Source: Wyeomyia smithii (lineage: Eukaryota > Arthropoda > Insecta > Diptera > Culicidae). From it: a stretch of 64,000 nt of DNA. The stretch covers positions 113,120,665 through 113,184,664 of the forward strand of contig NC_073696.1 in NCBI RefSeq assembly GCF_029784165.1, written 5' to 3'. The notes beneath the pieces are model-generated. The model ran no database searches, was not told the DNA's origin, and saw nothing but the letters and a program-made list of their open reading frames with translations. The translations under genes and the position numbers were made by a program. This document shows positions 47,427 to 58,720 of the stretch, piece by piece (positions within the stretch are counted from its first letter, which is position 1; every line of letters starts with the position of its first letter).

Positions 47427-48252
47427 TAAGGAACTGTCAAAAAGTTATTTACAAAATCAATGCAGCATTTCTCGAGTAGGAACGAGACAAATGCCGGGCT
47501 GCGCAGGTACACTGCCTTCAAAAACAACTCAAACAGTGATTTTATTCTGAGTGTGATACCATTCGAGTAGTTCATTTTGTACCAACTTTTTTGGAAGATT
47601 TTTTCCTGAGTGTTACGTATGTCTTATGCATGTGGTGTTTCTATGTTGTGCTATAAAAGTATACGTTAAAAATGTAAATTCATGCATTTCATCATTCATT
47701 CATTTCATGAAAAATCCGGAATAAAATTAGCCAGATGATTTAAGGAGCAGTGGCTGTCGCTACAATTCATAGAGATTTTCAGATTCAACTTTTACCGAAT
47801 TATCCTTCTTTTTTACATCTTGTAGACTGCAGAAAGTTCAAAAAACTGTTTACTAAAAACTCAACTCTTTTCTTGCCGATAGACATCGTTACCGCGGAAT
47901 TGATGAAACGATTAAAAGGTGTTTTTCTTTTTTTTTTTTGGAGTGAAAAAAGGTACATAGCAAGAGCCGTCATGCGTCCTGTTTTTCATGGCATTTAATT
48001 CTGTTGAATAGTTTACTTTCGAGGTCTTTTGTTTTTGAGTGAAAATTGTCTCATTGTTGAATAAAATTTTGAGAGCGTGTAAAAATGACAGTTTTCATTC
48101 TGAATTTTCGTTTCCCTAGCATCGTTGTTGATTTTGTGTTTCGTCTCAAAATTCTTAGCTGATTTTTTAAATATTTAAACGGAAGTGTCATTTTAGCGAT
48201 GAACTGCACCCTGTTTCACGGGGGGACGTGATGATTGTGAGTCTAAAGGTCC
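47427..48252. other. No gene recognised
   Basis: AT-rich spacer. No supported features. Confidence 0.4.
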
Positions 48253-48325
48253 AAACACAATGGATACGTTGCGGGTGCGTTTGCGGCAATTTGACAGTTA
48301 GCTCATACGCAAACGGATTCATTGT
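48253..48325. mobile_element. Small MITE, shortened copy
   Basis: Starts ACACAATGGATACGTTGCGG, runs through GCAATTTGACAGTTAGC, and ends ACGGATTCATTGT. A fuller, inverted copy is at 49783-49887, so the two flank the mariner between them. Confidence 0.7.
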
Positions 48326-48331
48326 AGTGAT

Positions 48332-48420
48332 GGGAAATATCGCCCAAAACGGACATCGATAACAATCGATAATTCCAGGGTTTTCATCGATATTATCGAT
48401 AAGTATCGATAATTTGACAG
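48332..48420. repeat. TATCGATA-rich palindromic repeat, copy 1
   Basis: Begins GTGATGGGAAATATCG and contains several ATCGATA units, including ATCGATATTATCGATAAG. A related, inverted copy is at 52740-52850, ending CGATAAGTTTCCCATCAC. Confidence 0.7.
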
Positions 48421-48423
48421 CTA

Positions 48424-49723
48424 ACGTTTGCGGTGAAAAAAATTTTTTCAGATGGCGATGAAAAAAAATACTATTTCAGATGGTGATGAAAAAAAACTAT
48501 GCCAGATAATTGAGTTGGGTAAATTTCCCATGGAAGGTCATCATGTTAGCTTCCTCATAAAAAAATATTACGTCCTTGTGTGCAGCCTTCCGGCAGTGAA
48601 CCGGAACATTCGCCATGGCGGACGAAAACATGCGTGTAGCCATGTTTTTAAGCTCTTTCTTCGTTTTTTTATTAATTCATCCTCCGTTTTCGCGACAAAA
48701 TTGTTGGAATAGGTCTTGCGCTTCAAGTTTGTCCAGAAATTCTCGATGGGAAGCAGGTGGGGGACATTGGGCGGATTCGCCGACTTCGGTACCACATCGA
48801 TATTCAGCCGCTCCATCTCCTCCAACGATCGCCGACGTCAAATCTGGCCAGAACACCGTGTCTTCGCGCTTATGGTGTTTCTTGATGAACGTCGCAACTT
48901 CTGTCAGGCACTTCGTACTATAAATTTTCCCGTTCACGGCCAGCCCGGAGCGAAAGAAGAGCAACTTTAACATCCCTTTCTCACTGATTGTCAGCCACAG
49001 CCGCACCTTCTTTGGGAACTTGGTCTGTGAAATAAACTTTACCTCGGTGCTTACTTCCTTCGTGGGGGAGGTAAAATACGAAGAGCCCTGCTAGTCGTTG
49101 CCATCCAGGGTGAGATAGGTCTAGTCGTCCAATACCACTGCCGCGTCGCGATTCGCCGGGAAAATCGACTTTACCATCTTATTCAACCGCTGTCGCTGCG
49201 TCATTGCCTGCAGCTCCGAGACCAGTGGACGGGACTGCCGCTTCCTGCATGTATGTCCATGTTCTCTAGATGCTTTTTCACTGTTTTAGAGCATACACCA
49301 ACCTCTCGGCCAAGTGCGAGCCACTTTTCCCTCGGTCTTCCTCTTCAGCACCCTTTGAAGCTTCTTATCGCGCAGGGTCGTTGGTCGTCCGGAACCGGGC
49401 TTTCTTTCGATGCTCTGATCGTTGTCCAATAGTGTCAAGATGTTGTAGATGCCAGAACCGGCATACCCGGCGTCCACAAAGTGCCGCACGATGTCCGTTT
49501 TTGACGCGGCGGGGTACCGTTCTTTGAGCGCGCACACTTCTGAACGGAGTAGCTTGACTTTTTTCGCCATCACAGTTAGAGTTTGACTGATAGAGCTGTC
49601 AAATTTTTTTTGCTAACTCATGGGTTACTATGATTGATGATGCATGAGTAGTTTCGTCAGTGCGATTAAAGGTAAACCCATGAAAAATCGGCAATTTTTG
49701 TCCATTTTTTTTACCGCAAACGT
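48424..49723 (-). mobile_element. ITmD37E mariner, copy 2
   Basis: A 1300-bp element in the opposite orientation to copy 1, with the same ACGTTTGCGGT ends and TA on both sides (48422-48423, 49724-49725). Relative to copy 1 it has a small duplicated ATGGCGATGAAAAAAA stretch near its 3' end. Confidence 0.9.
48452..49573 (-). pseudogene. ITmD37E transposase, broken (copy 2)
   Basis: The N-terminus (MAKKVKLLRSEVCALKERYP, then HFVDAGYAGSGIYN and KPGSGRPTT) is open to ~49286. It then shifts, losing agreement after RKTEGKVA. Later segments lie in other frames: a middle region around FFRSGLAVNGKIYS, then DTVFWPDLTSA with the second catalytic Asp, and VPKSANPPNVPHLLPIENFW with the Glu. In this copy the Trp after PIENF is kept. 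It therefore complements copy 1 for reading the D37E spacing, but it is itself inactive. Confidence 0.88.
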
Positions 49724-49782
49724 TATTCGACAAATGCAATTTTGCTATATAAATTTGTTAAAAACAGAGACAGAGATGGCCC

Positions 49783-49887
49783 AAACAGAATGGATACGTT
49801 TGCGTTGCGTTGACGTCAATGTGACAGTAAATGTATGGGCTAACTGTCAAATTGCCGCAAACGCAGCCGCAACGTATCCATTGTGTT
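49783..49887. mobile_element. Small palindromic MITE, fuller copy (~105 bp)
   Basis: Reads inward from both ends as an inverted repeat: ACAGAATGGATACGTTTGCG on the left, and CGCAACGTATCCATTGTGT on the right. CTAACTGTCAAATTGCCGCA lies inside. It is an inverted relative of 48253-48325. Confidence 0.75.
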
Positions 49888-50074
49888 AAGGCCTTGAATG
49901 ACAAATTTTACGATACTGCGAATGAAAATTCAAACAACCGGACGAGTTAAACAGTTTGTTTTGGAAAGTCTTCGGGTTTTACGCCGGGAGTGCTTTCTAC
50001 GGAGTAGTTTCAAACCGAAGTTCATTTTGAAGGTTGTATAATTAGGGAAATAATTGAAGCAGGCAAAATTCTGT

Positions 50075-50950
50075 CAATTTTTAAATGGCCAAAACTTCAC
50101 GAAAAATGAATCAATTCTGACAAAACAGGTTTCATTTTACTGGAAAACTGTCCTAGTTTCCTAGTATTACTTGAGAACTGGACGTGACCAAGGGTCACTG
50201 GAAATGTTTCGGATTTCCGGAGTGTGCGCCAAAGTGTACAGAGCGTTGCAAATCGAGCGAGAAGTAAAACCTTTCTTCTCCTTTCTGCTTGAGAACGAAA
50301 CATATGTTACGCTTCTCGAGTCTTTTGTACACACGCTTTGGAGATACTCTTTCTTCTTCATGCATTCCCTTGAGTAGCAGCAAGCACGCACCGACACGAA
50401 CAAACTCTTTCGTATTGCTACTCAGCTACCGTAAAAGAATACGTGAGTAGGAGTACTCGACTAGAATTGCTCGACTAGGAGTTCTTGAAAAACTGTGCTC
50501 GAAAACGAAAATGCTTTCTTCCCGGTTTAACCTCATGCACCGACAGTGGGGTAACGTGTATGGTATCGGACTGCTTCGGTAAGTTTTTTACAGCAGTCTA
50601 ATGCAAACGGGCCGAAGCGAACCGCTGCCGAAGTAGTCCGATACCCTATCATTTTTTTTCCCTATGCAACCATCGCAAAGCATCTTGAAACAATTGTCTT
50701 CGGCTAGTAGTTCTGGCGAGTTGGGCAATAGGTACACACGAGTACACATGAGGAGAGTAGACGGGAGTGTGTGCATATGATCTCGGGAGTAAATGCGAGC
50801 AAGAAAGAAGTGAAATAGCTTGAATAGAGAAATCTCTACTGTGTGAAAGCGGCATCACCGAGAACCTCACATGAGGTGTTGCATGCCGCTTACGAGCGAG
50901 ACTAACAACACTGAGTGTACATTTTTGCAACGCGTAGAACTTTTTCTGAC
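50075..50950. repeat. Left arm of a large inverted repeat pair
   Basis: Starts with AAATGGCCAAAACTTCACGAAAAATGAATCAATT and ends with GAGTGTACATTTTTGCAACGC. The same landmarks occur in inverted order at 51590-52190. The middle of this arm (about 50250-50900) has no counterpart there. No coding frame is supported. Confidence 0.65.
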
Positions 50951-51229
50951 ATTCTGTTTCACTTAGGTTTATATGTTGTCAATAAATCAGAATTTATTTC
51001 GGGTTCATTGGTAGCCAAAGATTGAAAATTCGCCAAGGAATCACCGAGGTATTTATCAAGTATGGGTGTTGATTTTGGCGGTTTTTTCCCTGTTGGGTAC
51101 TAATTTTCTTTTAGCTTGCAGCACTCTAGCAGAATTCAATCGAACATTGTGGGTGTGTAGGTCTTGTTAAACCAAGCAACTTTGCAAACTTGCGTTTGAA
51201 AATTTATTTGGATTAACATTTAAAAAGGT

Positions 51230-51370
51230 CAGATTATTTTCACGCGGATTTTCTCTAAAAGGTTATTTATGCAGATTTTCAAATTAACGTGGTTTTTTAC
51301 GCGAATTTTTGAATTAAAGCAGTTTATCAAGCGGATTTCTGAATTAACATGGTTTTTTCACGAGGCATCC
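51230..51370. repeat. Short tandem GATTTTCAAATTAACGTGG repeats
   Basis: A ~25-35-bp motif (ACGCGGATTTTC, AATTAACGTGGTTTTTT) recurs four or five times with divergence. It is the reverse complement of the array at 22320-22470. Confidence 0.65.
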
Positions 51371-51589
51371 CCCGCGCAAGAAAACCTAACTGTATTTGAA
51401 CCTTTTTCTTATGAATCAATATATCTTAGTAAAAATTATCTGAACTTTCCTTCAAAAATATAAAAAAATGAGTTTAAGATCCTACTCTGAGAAAAATTTA
51501 ATTTTAAAAACAAAAAATGATTTTAGAAATTATCGGTGATCTCTGATTTTTTTAAATGAAGTATTTTAGATAGACAATTTAGCTGCCTA

Positions 51590-52190
51590 AAACGTTCTAT
51601 GCGTTGCAAAAATGTACACATTGACACACACTCTTGAAATCCGAAACATTTTAGGTGTAGGTTGGTCACACCCAGAGTCTATGTTCATAACAAGAGTCCC
51701 GCAAAGATGAAACCAAAGGAACCAAATCAGTGTCAAACGAGGGTACCAATCGAGCAATGTAAATAAACAAGGTGATAATGTTAGGAGTGGATGGAAAGTG
51801 TTGTAATTGAGCGTAATAAAGAATATGTGTTTTTCCGAAGTTTCACTTACACATTTCAATCCAACATTAAACCTGTACACTGGTTCACTCAAATTTAACA
51901 AAACATTACCGGTGTAATCTTTCAAAACTGTGTACCTTGTGAAGAATTTCAAAAAATGATATTCGCTTATGCATGGTGAAAAACAGAACTGTATAGTTTT
52001 TGACAACAAACGGCATAGAAACTGTGTTGCCGAAACGATAGATTTTCTCTTCGCGCGACTCTATATACACATAGACTCTGGTCACACCAAGTTCCCAAGT
52101 AATACTAATATAATACTGTTTTCTAGTGAAATGAAACCAGTTATCAAAATTGATTCATTTTTTGTAAAGTTCTGGTCATTTAAAGTTCGA
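51590..52190. repeat. Right arm of the inverted repeat pair, carrying a hAT-type MITE
   Basis: Starts GTTCTATGCGTTGCAAAAATG and includes AATCCGAAACATTT (inverse of the left arm's AAATGTTTCGGATT). It then continues beyond the nested MITE to the AATTGATTCATTTTTTGTAAAG end. Confidence 0.65.
51673..52080. mobile_element. 408-bp hAT-type MITE
   Basis: The ends are CAGAGTCTATG...CATAGACTCTG (11 bp exact), with further similarity inward. Exact 8-bp duplications GTCACACC lie at 51665-51672 and 52081-52088. An 8-bp duplication with CA-starting ends is the hAT signature. No transposase is encoded. Confidence 0.87.
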
Positions 52191-53170
52191 GAGAATTTTA
52201 TTTATCTCAATTATTTTGTCTACCCCAGGATATTTTTTGGCGCAACAATTTCGTTGATTTGGATTTTTAGTGGAACTAAAAATTGTTTGTTGGGTAACAG
52301 ATACTTTAAACTTAAACAGTTCCAAGCTAAACTAAACAATTACCAGAGAATTACCAATAGACTACCGCTATGAATGTCTATCATATTATGAGAGTTGGCA
52401 AGCCAAAGAAAATGCATTTTATTACAATTTCGTATCATTGCTTTTTATGAGATGGTGCAAAAAGTTTGGATATTTTTTTAAAGTTCTCCAGTACTAAGTT
52501 GTCGAATTCATCTGTTCTTAGGAAACTAAAATCTATAAATACCTTATTAGTTACCATTATTTCTCAGAAACTCAGTGACACCCGGGGCTAAAGGTTCGCC
52601 CGCACCACCCCCAACAATGCTAAATCTTGTCGAATAGCAGCACCCAACAAATACCTAGCGGCAGAAGCAACTCCTGGGGTAGGGTAGGTGAGGTCTCCTT
52701 CTTTTGAGTCTCCTCCAGTAACCAGCCGCACTGACTTTTGCTTACCCTTATAATATCGATAATTATCGCTAACGTCAAAAAATTAACGATAATATCGATG
52801 ACCATCATTTATCGATATTATCGATAAGTATCGATAAGTTTCCCATCACTAATTCATTGTGCTTGGGGCTTAAATGGTGCATGCATGCCGATGGCTAATA
52901 GCGGTTTATTTTGTCTAAATTGAAACCGAAGTTTGAAGTCAACCACAAACCATTAGGTACATCTAAATATGATTTGGAAAAGCATATTCAAATCCGGAAA
53001 CATTTTAAGAATGTTTTATCTGGTATTCACTTCCAAATCCAAGTGCGAATTCTAAATCCCTATAAAAAGTGGCCAATGAAAAAGCTTGTATGATTGCTAT
53101 CGAGTTCTCGAAAAAGAATGAGATACAATTTGCAAGCAAAATATAAAATGTTTAGCGGAGACAACACTTA
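52191..53170. other. No gene; second TATCGATA repeat
   Basis: Mostly AT-rich spacer. 52740-52850 contains the second TATCGATA-rich block (ATCGATATTATCGATAAGTATCGATAAG), inverted relative to copy 1 at 48332. Confidence 0.6.
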
Positions 53171-53693
53171 TGCCTTGTTCAGACTACGCCGGATATCACC
53201 TGATATCGCCAGATGATATCGGATATCACCTCGAGCGTTCACATTGGAGTGAGCTGATATGAAATGACATTTGCTTTAGTGATTGAAAAAAGAAGAAAAC
53301 AAAAACATGTCAAAGCTAAAACAAGACAACAAGAGCAATGGGATTAGGATAGAGATGTCAGTGGGTTGGCTCGCACCAACGCGAACTCTCATATGCAATT
53401 GTCAACATGTGCGGGATGAAAATAGCGAAAATATTTCCTTCCTTTTTTCTCGCTTGCAACGCGAAGTACGAAATTTGTAGAGATGCGTCAAATGTCTGTT
53501 GGTCGTGTTGCTAATTGCTTGAAATGTGGTTATTATTGGTTTTCGAACATGATATCCGCGATAGCATGTAGCCGAGGTGATATCCGTCGACAACTCGATT
53601 GTATGGGATATCAGGTAATATGGATGGTGATATGAGCTCGATAGCATGAATCGCCTGATATCAGGTGATATGCGGTGTAGTGTGAACGGGGTA
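53171..53693. mobile_element. PIF/Harbinger-like MITE, TTA target duplication
   Basis: The left TIR, TGCCTTGTTCAGACTACGCCG, and the right TIR, whose complement reads TACCCCGTTCACACTACACCG, continue into GGATATCACCTGATAT in both arms. TTA lies at 53168-53170 and 53694-53696. Subterminal GATATC/GTGATAT repeats are dense. 523 bp with no transposase. Confidence 0.8.
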
Positions 53694-53979
53694 TTACACT
53701 AACTTTGGTGATATCAGCAGATGTGGTAAGAAAAATATTTTTAAGTTGTTAATATAAACATTTAATACCAACCTGGCTGGTGTAAGATGCTTTGCTCACG
53801 TTCTGCATAACGCAATCCACTGCGACCTTACATCAGATCAGATGGAGGGGGGGGGGGGGCTTTTGCATTGATTCACTGGTTTTTGATGTACACTGTTAGG
53901 ACTGCAGAGCTTTGCGATTTTATAGACATAGCAACTGAACGGCGATGAAGTAGAGAACGAGGGCGGTGACGCAGTTGAT

Positions 53980-55490
53980 TTAAATGCACGAGTAGAAGAC
54001 AACAGGATATCAGCCGCTGATCTCCTGAAGGAGGAGAAGGAGATTGGCGAGCTTAGAATCAATAAAGCTGCTGGAGTTGACCAACTTCCCAGCGAGCTGT
54101 TTAAATACGGTGGAGAAACACTCATTAGAGCCGTGCACTGGACCACCGGAAAAGTACCGGAGATGTGGATGGAAGGTATTGGTGCTTATTACGGGAGTCA
54201 CTTCACGGTGAAATATATTTCACTCTCACGCTCACTTCACTTTTTCAGACCTATTCCCGATTCCACCTCAAGTTAGGTGACAAAAATCACCTCCGTGGAG
54301 TGAGATTGACAGTGAAGTGAAATTGAGAATAGGACAAGTGAAATGAGATTGTTTCCCAGCTCAAAAATGTCTAAGTCCCAGAAAGTCGTTTTTTCCCGTT
54401 TTTTTAGATAACACCAGATCTTGACGTGTTCTGCATTTCTAAGACATTCGGCATAAAAAAAATGTTTTTTTCGGTATCGAATATTTCCTGAACTAGTTTG
54501 CATTTTTTTCATCAGGCAAAAAAATGAAAAATTGACCGCTTTAAGGCACGGATCAAACTCTGATTCGCTTCGTTACTGAAGAATAAATCCAATATTTACC
54601 ATTAGATCACAAATCAATCAACTTTAAGACTTACGGCAGCTTCGTGGAATCATTTCACCGTTCAAAATGGTCGTGAAATAATTCCACGCGAAACGTCGCT
54701 TTTTCCGTTCTCACTTCACTGATATGACACTCATAATAACCCAGATTCCACGGCAGATGTCACTTCGCGACGTTTTTCTCACTTACGTGAGTCCCGTAAT
54801 AGGGTTTTGTTCACTTCACTCTGATTTCACCGTGAAGTGACTCCCGTAATAAGCACCATTGTGTGTCCCATCTACAAAAAGGGCGACAAGATGAAGTGCT
54901 GCATTTAACGGGCAATCACTCTGCTGAACACCGCCTACAATGTACTCTCCCGAATACTCTGCCGTCGCCCAATAACCATTTGCGAAGCAGTTCGTGGAAC
55001 AGAAATTCGCGGTTTGGCTGGCTATGTAGAAACTCCACGAACATAACGTTCCAACGCATCATCACGACTACGGATACACGAACAAACTAACGCGATTGGT
55101 CGAAGCGAGGATGGATCGAATGATGAGTGCAGTTCGAGTATAGGGGCATACTTAAACCCCTTCGAAATTCGAAGAGGCTTAAGGCAAGATGAAGGTTTCT
55201 AGTGTCTACATTCTAATATTGCTTTGGAAGGTGTGATCAGAAGAGCGGGGATAACAACACGAGTAATACGATATTACAAAAGTCGGTTCAACTGTTTGGA
55301 TTCTATGGCGATATCTACATTGTGGCTCGAATCAGATGTTGGATACTTTGTGGAGATAATGCTAACCTTCCAGTGAAAGTTGGGCTCACTGGCAACTACG
55401 CTTCTATCGAGCAAAATTAGCCACCACACTAAGTTGACCATCAACAGGGCACTGATCAGACAGTTATTCCTCTACAGCCATGAGACATTT
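53980..55490 (+). pseudogene. RTE/R4-like non-LTR RT, decayed, split by a MITE
   Basis: The plus-strand reading gives ISAADLLKEEKEIGELRINK, KAAGVDQLPSELFKYGGE and KVPEMWMEG, then (after the MITE) IVCPIYKKGDKMKC and RAITLLNTAYNVLSRILC. Further on, the catalytic region is barely traceable as QLFGFYGDIYIVA (normally ADDIDIV), with RALIRQLFLYSHET near 55460. Multiple stops. No 5' endonuclease is visible. Confidence 0.8.
54181..54857. mobile_element. 677-bp MITE with 34-bp perfect TIRs and ATT duplication
   Basis: Begins GGTGCTTATTACGGGAGTCA, and the first 34 bases recur exactly inverted at the other end. ATT lies at 54178-54180 and 54858-54860. Removing the element plus one ATT rejoins the host RT frame as MWMEG-IVCPIYKKG with no lost or gained base. 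TCACTTCAC motifs repeat inside. Confidence 0.93.
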
Positions 55491-55559
55491 CCATCTAAAT
55501 TTTATTGTGTTTACGTCGTTGAAAGCCCTCAGATAAGCGTTAAGTGGATTGTTCTGGCC

Positions 55560-58500
55560 GTACGTAGTTCTATGTGTGGAAACGGCAAATAAAGGAGATC
55601 TTCTCAGTTGTCGTGGAGGAACATAGAGAGGAATTTCCAGAAGTAATTGAGGCAGTCGTTGTTCCCGTCGAGTTTGTCGATGATAAACATTATCTGTAAT
55701 CTTTGTCGTCTTGTTCCTAAGGTTTCCAATTTGATTAGTGCACAGCGATCTGGATATTTTGGAAGATGAAGCGGGTCTTGCCAAGGTAAATTGAGTAATG
55801 CGAACCTCATGAACAGCCTCTGTATTCGTTCAATTTTGATAACGAGCGAGGCATGAATCGGATCCCAAATGGGAGCAGCGTATTCTAGAAGGCAACGAAC
55901 AAGGGTGCAGTACAGTCTTCAGAGTATAGATTTCCGTGAAATGCTAAGCGTATCGTTGGATGAATCCAAGAAGAGCATATGCTTTTGATGCTATTAGTAC
56001 AACGTGGTTGTTGAATCTTAGTTTGGATTCTAGTCAACGTCACTCCTAGATCAGTGATGGAGGAGACAGGTTCCAACGGGGATGATTTTAGGGTGTACTA
56101 GTGATTGACTGTGATATAGCGACAAGTGATTAAGATTATTTTGCATTTCTTGCCATTGATGCTCATTCCATTTTCCTCACAACATTGAATGAGAATGTCT
56201 ATATCGCGTTGGAGAGCCAGAAAATCAAGAAAGGAAGTGATACTCCTTTACATCTTCAGGTCATCTGCCAACAACTGCTTGAAAGATGATATACGAGGAC
56301 ACAAGTCGCTTATGAACAATACGAAAATCAGTGGCCTAAGGACGCTGCCTTGTGGGACGCCCGACGTGATTGAAAGAGATTCCTAACAAGTTGAGTGTAT
56401 CTTCACAAAAGCGCAGGCATGGGGGAAACACAACACACCAAAGCGCGTGTGGCCCATCTGCTAACAAACACACCACGCAGGGCATTTCGTATTACCCTTC
56501 GTCGCGAGCTCAAGACAAAACACTGGAGAGCCATTCGTAAACACGCCAACCGAGGGTTTTTAACTGCGGCACATGAGGCAACCGAGGGCTTGCAGTTTCG
56601 GGGAACACACAAGCATCAGTCGCCACGAATAGATTGACAATGGAATAATAATGGATAGTTGGATGTTAGCCGTCGCATACAACCACCTGCAATATTTTTT
56701 TCGTATGTACTTTTGAAAAAATGAAGCGTTTGAGAAAACACATGTAGGCATGCGGGCTCCCGAGGGCTCACGAAGTTGAGATCACTCGGGCCTGTGTTTG
56801 CCGAATCTTTCGAAGGGCTGTTTTATCTAGAGCACTGCGGGTTTTTCGTTTTGTATACGCACTGGAGGGCAATCTAAATACCTTCCGTAGCATCGCTTGA
56901 AACACACCCGCGGTGGTGTGGTGGGTTTAGACATGCCTGCAAAAGCGTATCAATTGGTTAAGTAAGAACCAAGAAGACCTAACACTCTTAGTTTGTCGCA
57001 GGCACGAAGGTGTCGTACCGTGTCGAACGCACTTGCAAAATCAATGTAGATGGAATCAATCTGATTGAGTAGTTCAATCTCTCGGAATAACGTAATTTTG
57101 TATCACATCAAGTTCGTGGTTGTGGATCGACGCTGAACAAATGTGTGTTCCAACTCCGATATCAAGGGTCAAACAGCATCATACAGTGCTCCATGAATCA
57201 GCGTTTCGAAGGTCTTACTGATGCAGCATAGAAGTGAATCCCTCGGTAATTCTCGATATTGTTACGATAAGCGGACCTATAGATAGGTGTAATAGATGAA
57301 GTTTTCCGAAGGTTAGGAACAGTCTTCACCAACAAAGAATGATTGAATATGTAAGAAATCGGAAGCGAAAGCGAGCACGCGCGGTGTTACAAAAAGAGCG
57401 GAGGGATGCCATCTGGTCCAGGGCTCTTAGTAGCATCGAGATTGGCTAATGCATTTAAACGTCGTCCGGTTTGAAGTTCAGCAGAGAGAAATTCGCGTCA
57501 TGTTCCGCGTTACTAGTAACTCTTTGTGCCACAGGAAATTAGCAAACAGATTTGTCACCTCGATGAGAGAGTTTGCGGTTGTATTATCTAGAGAAATCGT
57601 AGCAAGAATCGCATGAATTTTCAGAACATCTATTTATAATCTTTGAAGCTAGTTGCAAGTAGCGAGCTGCACTGACTTTCGATTGAACGAAGAGAGCTTC
57701 GGCTATCCTTGGATTTGGAAATGAAGTATTGCTTAAGGGTCTTGCGGAGTTTATTACGGAGAGTACGAAGTTCAACCTTCCACCAAGGCTTCCACTCAGT
57801 GCCGGTGGAGGGAGATCGGCGGAGACGGACATGGTCGCAAAAGATTTCATTGAGTTTTGTAGAATTATTGAGTAATGACATCCACTGAATCGCCGTTCAT
57901 TAGCTAATTCAAGTCTACTCTGCTGAGAAGGTCGTTCAAGAAAATAAAATCACTGTTCTTGAAGTTCAAAACAGCAGGGGCATGCTGACAGTCGGGTATG
58001 CGTGATTCGACGTTGATTTTTAAAATGAATGGTTTATGGTGAACATCGATATTGAGTAAGGGAACAGATGGTTTTATGAGATTTGCAAGCATTTTTTCCA
58101 AGAGAAATTACTTTTGCTCAGTTAATGCATTCGAAGGCAGATATCCATTGATATCCTCGTCAAAGTTCCATGGCAAATCGGGTAAATTTTAATTGCCCAG
58201 TGTCGAGATGATGTCTTCGTTCGTAGACATCTCAACGATGTTCCGTACAGCTGTGGTATGCAACTTGTACACCTCTGGACTAGCCGTAGGCCGAATGTAG
58301 ATTCCAGAGATGGACAAAAGGCGACCCTTCAGTCTAACCTGGACAACAACCTGCTCAAGCATGTCACAATCATGCAACGGAATCAGGGTACTGTGGTGAT
58401 GTGATTTGACTGCTATGAGTGTACCGCCTCCTCTGGATAGATGACCTGAAGCCTCATTGCGGTCACATCGGAAGATTTGATATTCCTGGGAGAGCTCGCA

Positions 58501-58720
58501 GTCCGGAATATCCGGCCGAAGCCATGTTCCAGTCAAAACCAGAGCGTCGTAGTCGCAAATGGAGAGACATGACTATTTGAAGGTTGTGTGTTTTTGTACT
58601 TAGGCCGTAGACATGGACTATGCTTGTGGAGCACCAACGCTCTCTTGCGGTTTTCGAGCTTAAGGTGTGGCGTATCATCTTCAGTGGAATGCAGATGGAT
58701 AACGGAACGCGGAGAAGGTA
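55560..58720 (-). pseudogene. CR1/Loner-type non-LTR element, endonuclease to C-terminus, decayed
   Basis: The minus-strand reading starts with endonuclease pieces: TWLRPDIPDCELS and FRCDRNEASGHLSRGGGTLI (~58530-58190). A linker region follows (GTEWKPWWKVELRTLRNKLR near 57800). RT motifs IDSIYIDFASAFDTVRH, SYLTN and SITSGVPQGSVLRPLIF come next, the last two separated by the hAT MITE, then a damaged catalytic LLADDLKM. It ends with SSITDLGVTLT and FALLNLPWQDPLHLPKYPDRCALI near 55700. Many frameshifts and stops. Confidence 0.85.
56414..56939. mobile_element. 526-bp hAT-type MITE
   Basis: Ends CAGGCATG...CATGCCTG, with imperfect inverted similarity over ~30 bp. Exact 8-bp duplications CAAAAGCG lie at 56406-56413 and 56940-56947. 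Excision on paper restores the RT reading SYLTN to FVKIHS in one frame. The open frames inside it are not genes. Confidence 0.92.

Noticed and set aside
56395..56751. Basic plus-strand frame and its antisense partner
   Set aside because: Lies within the hAT-type MITE and crosses its left boundary; not a gene.
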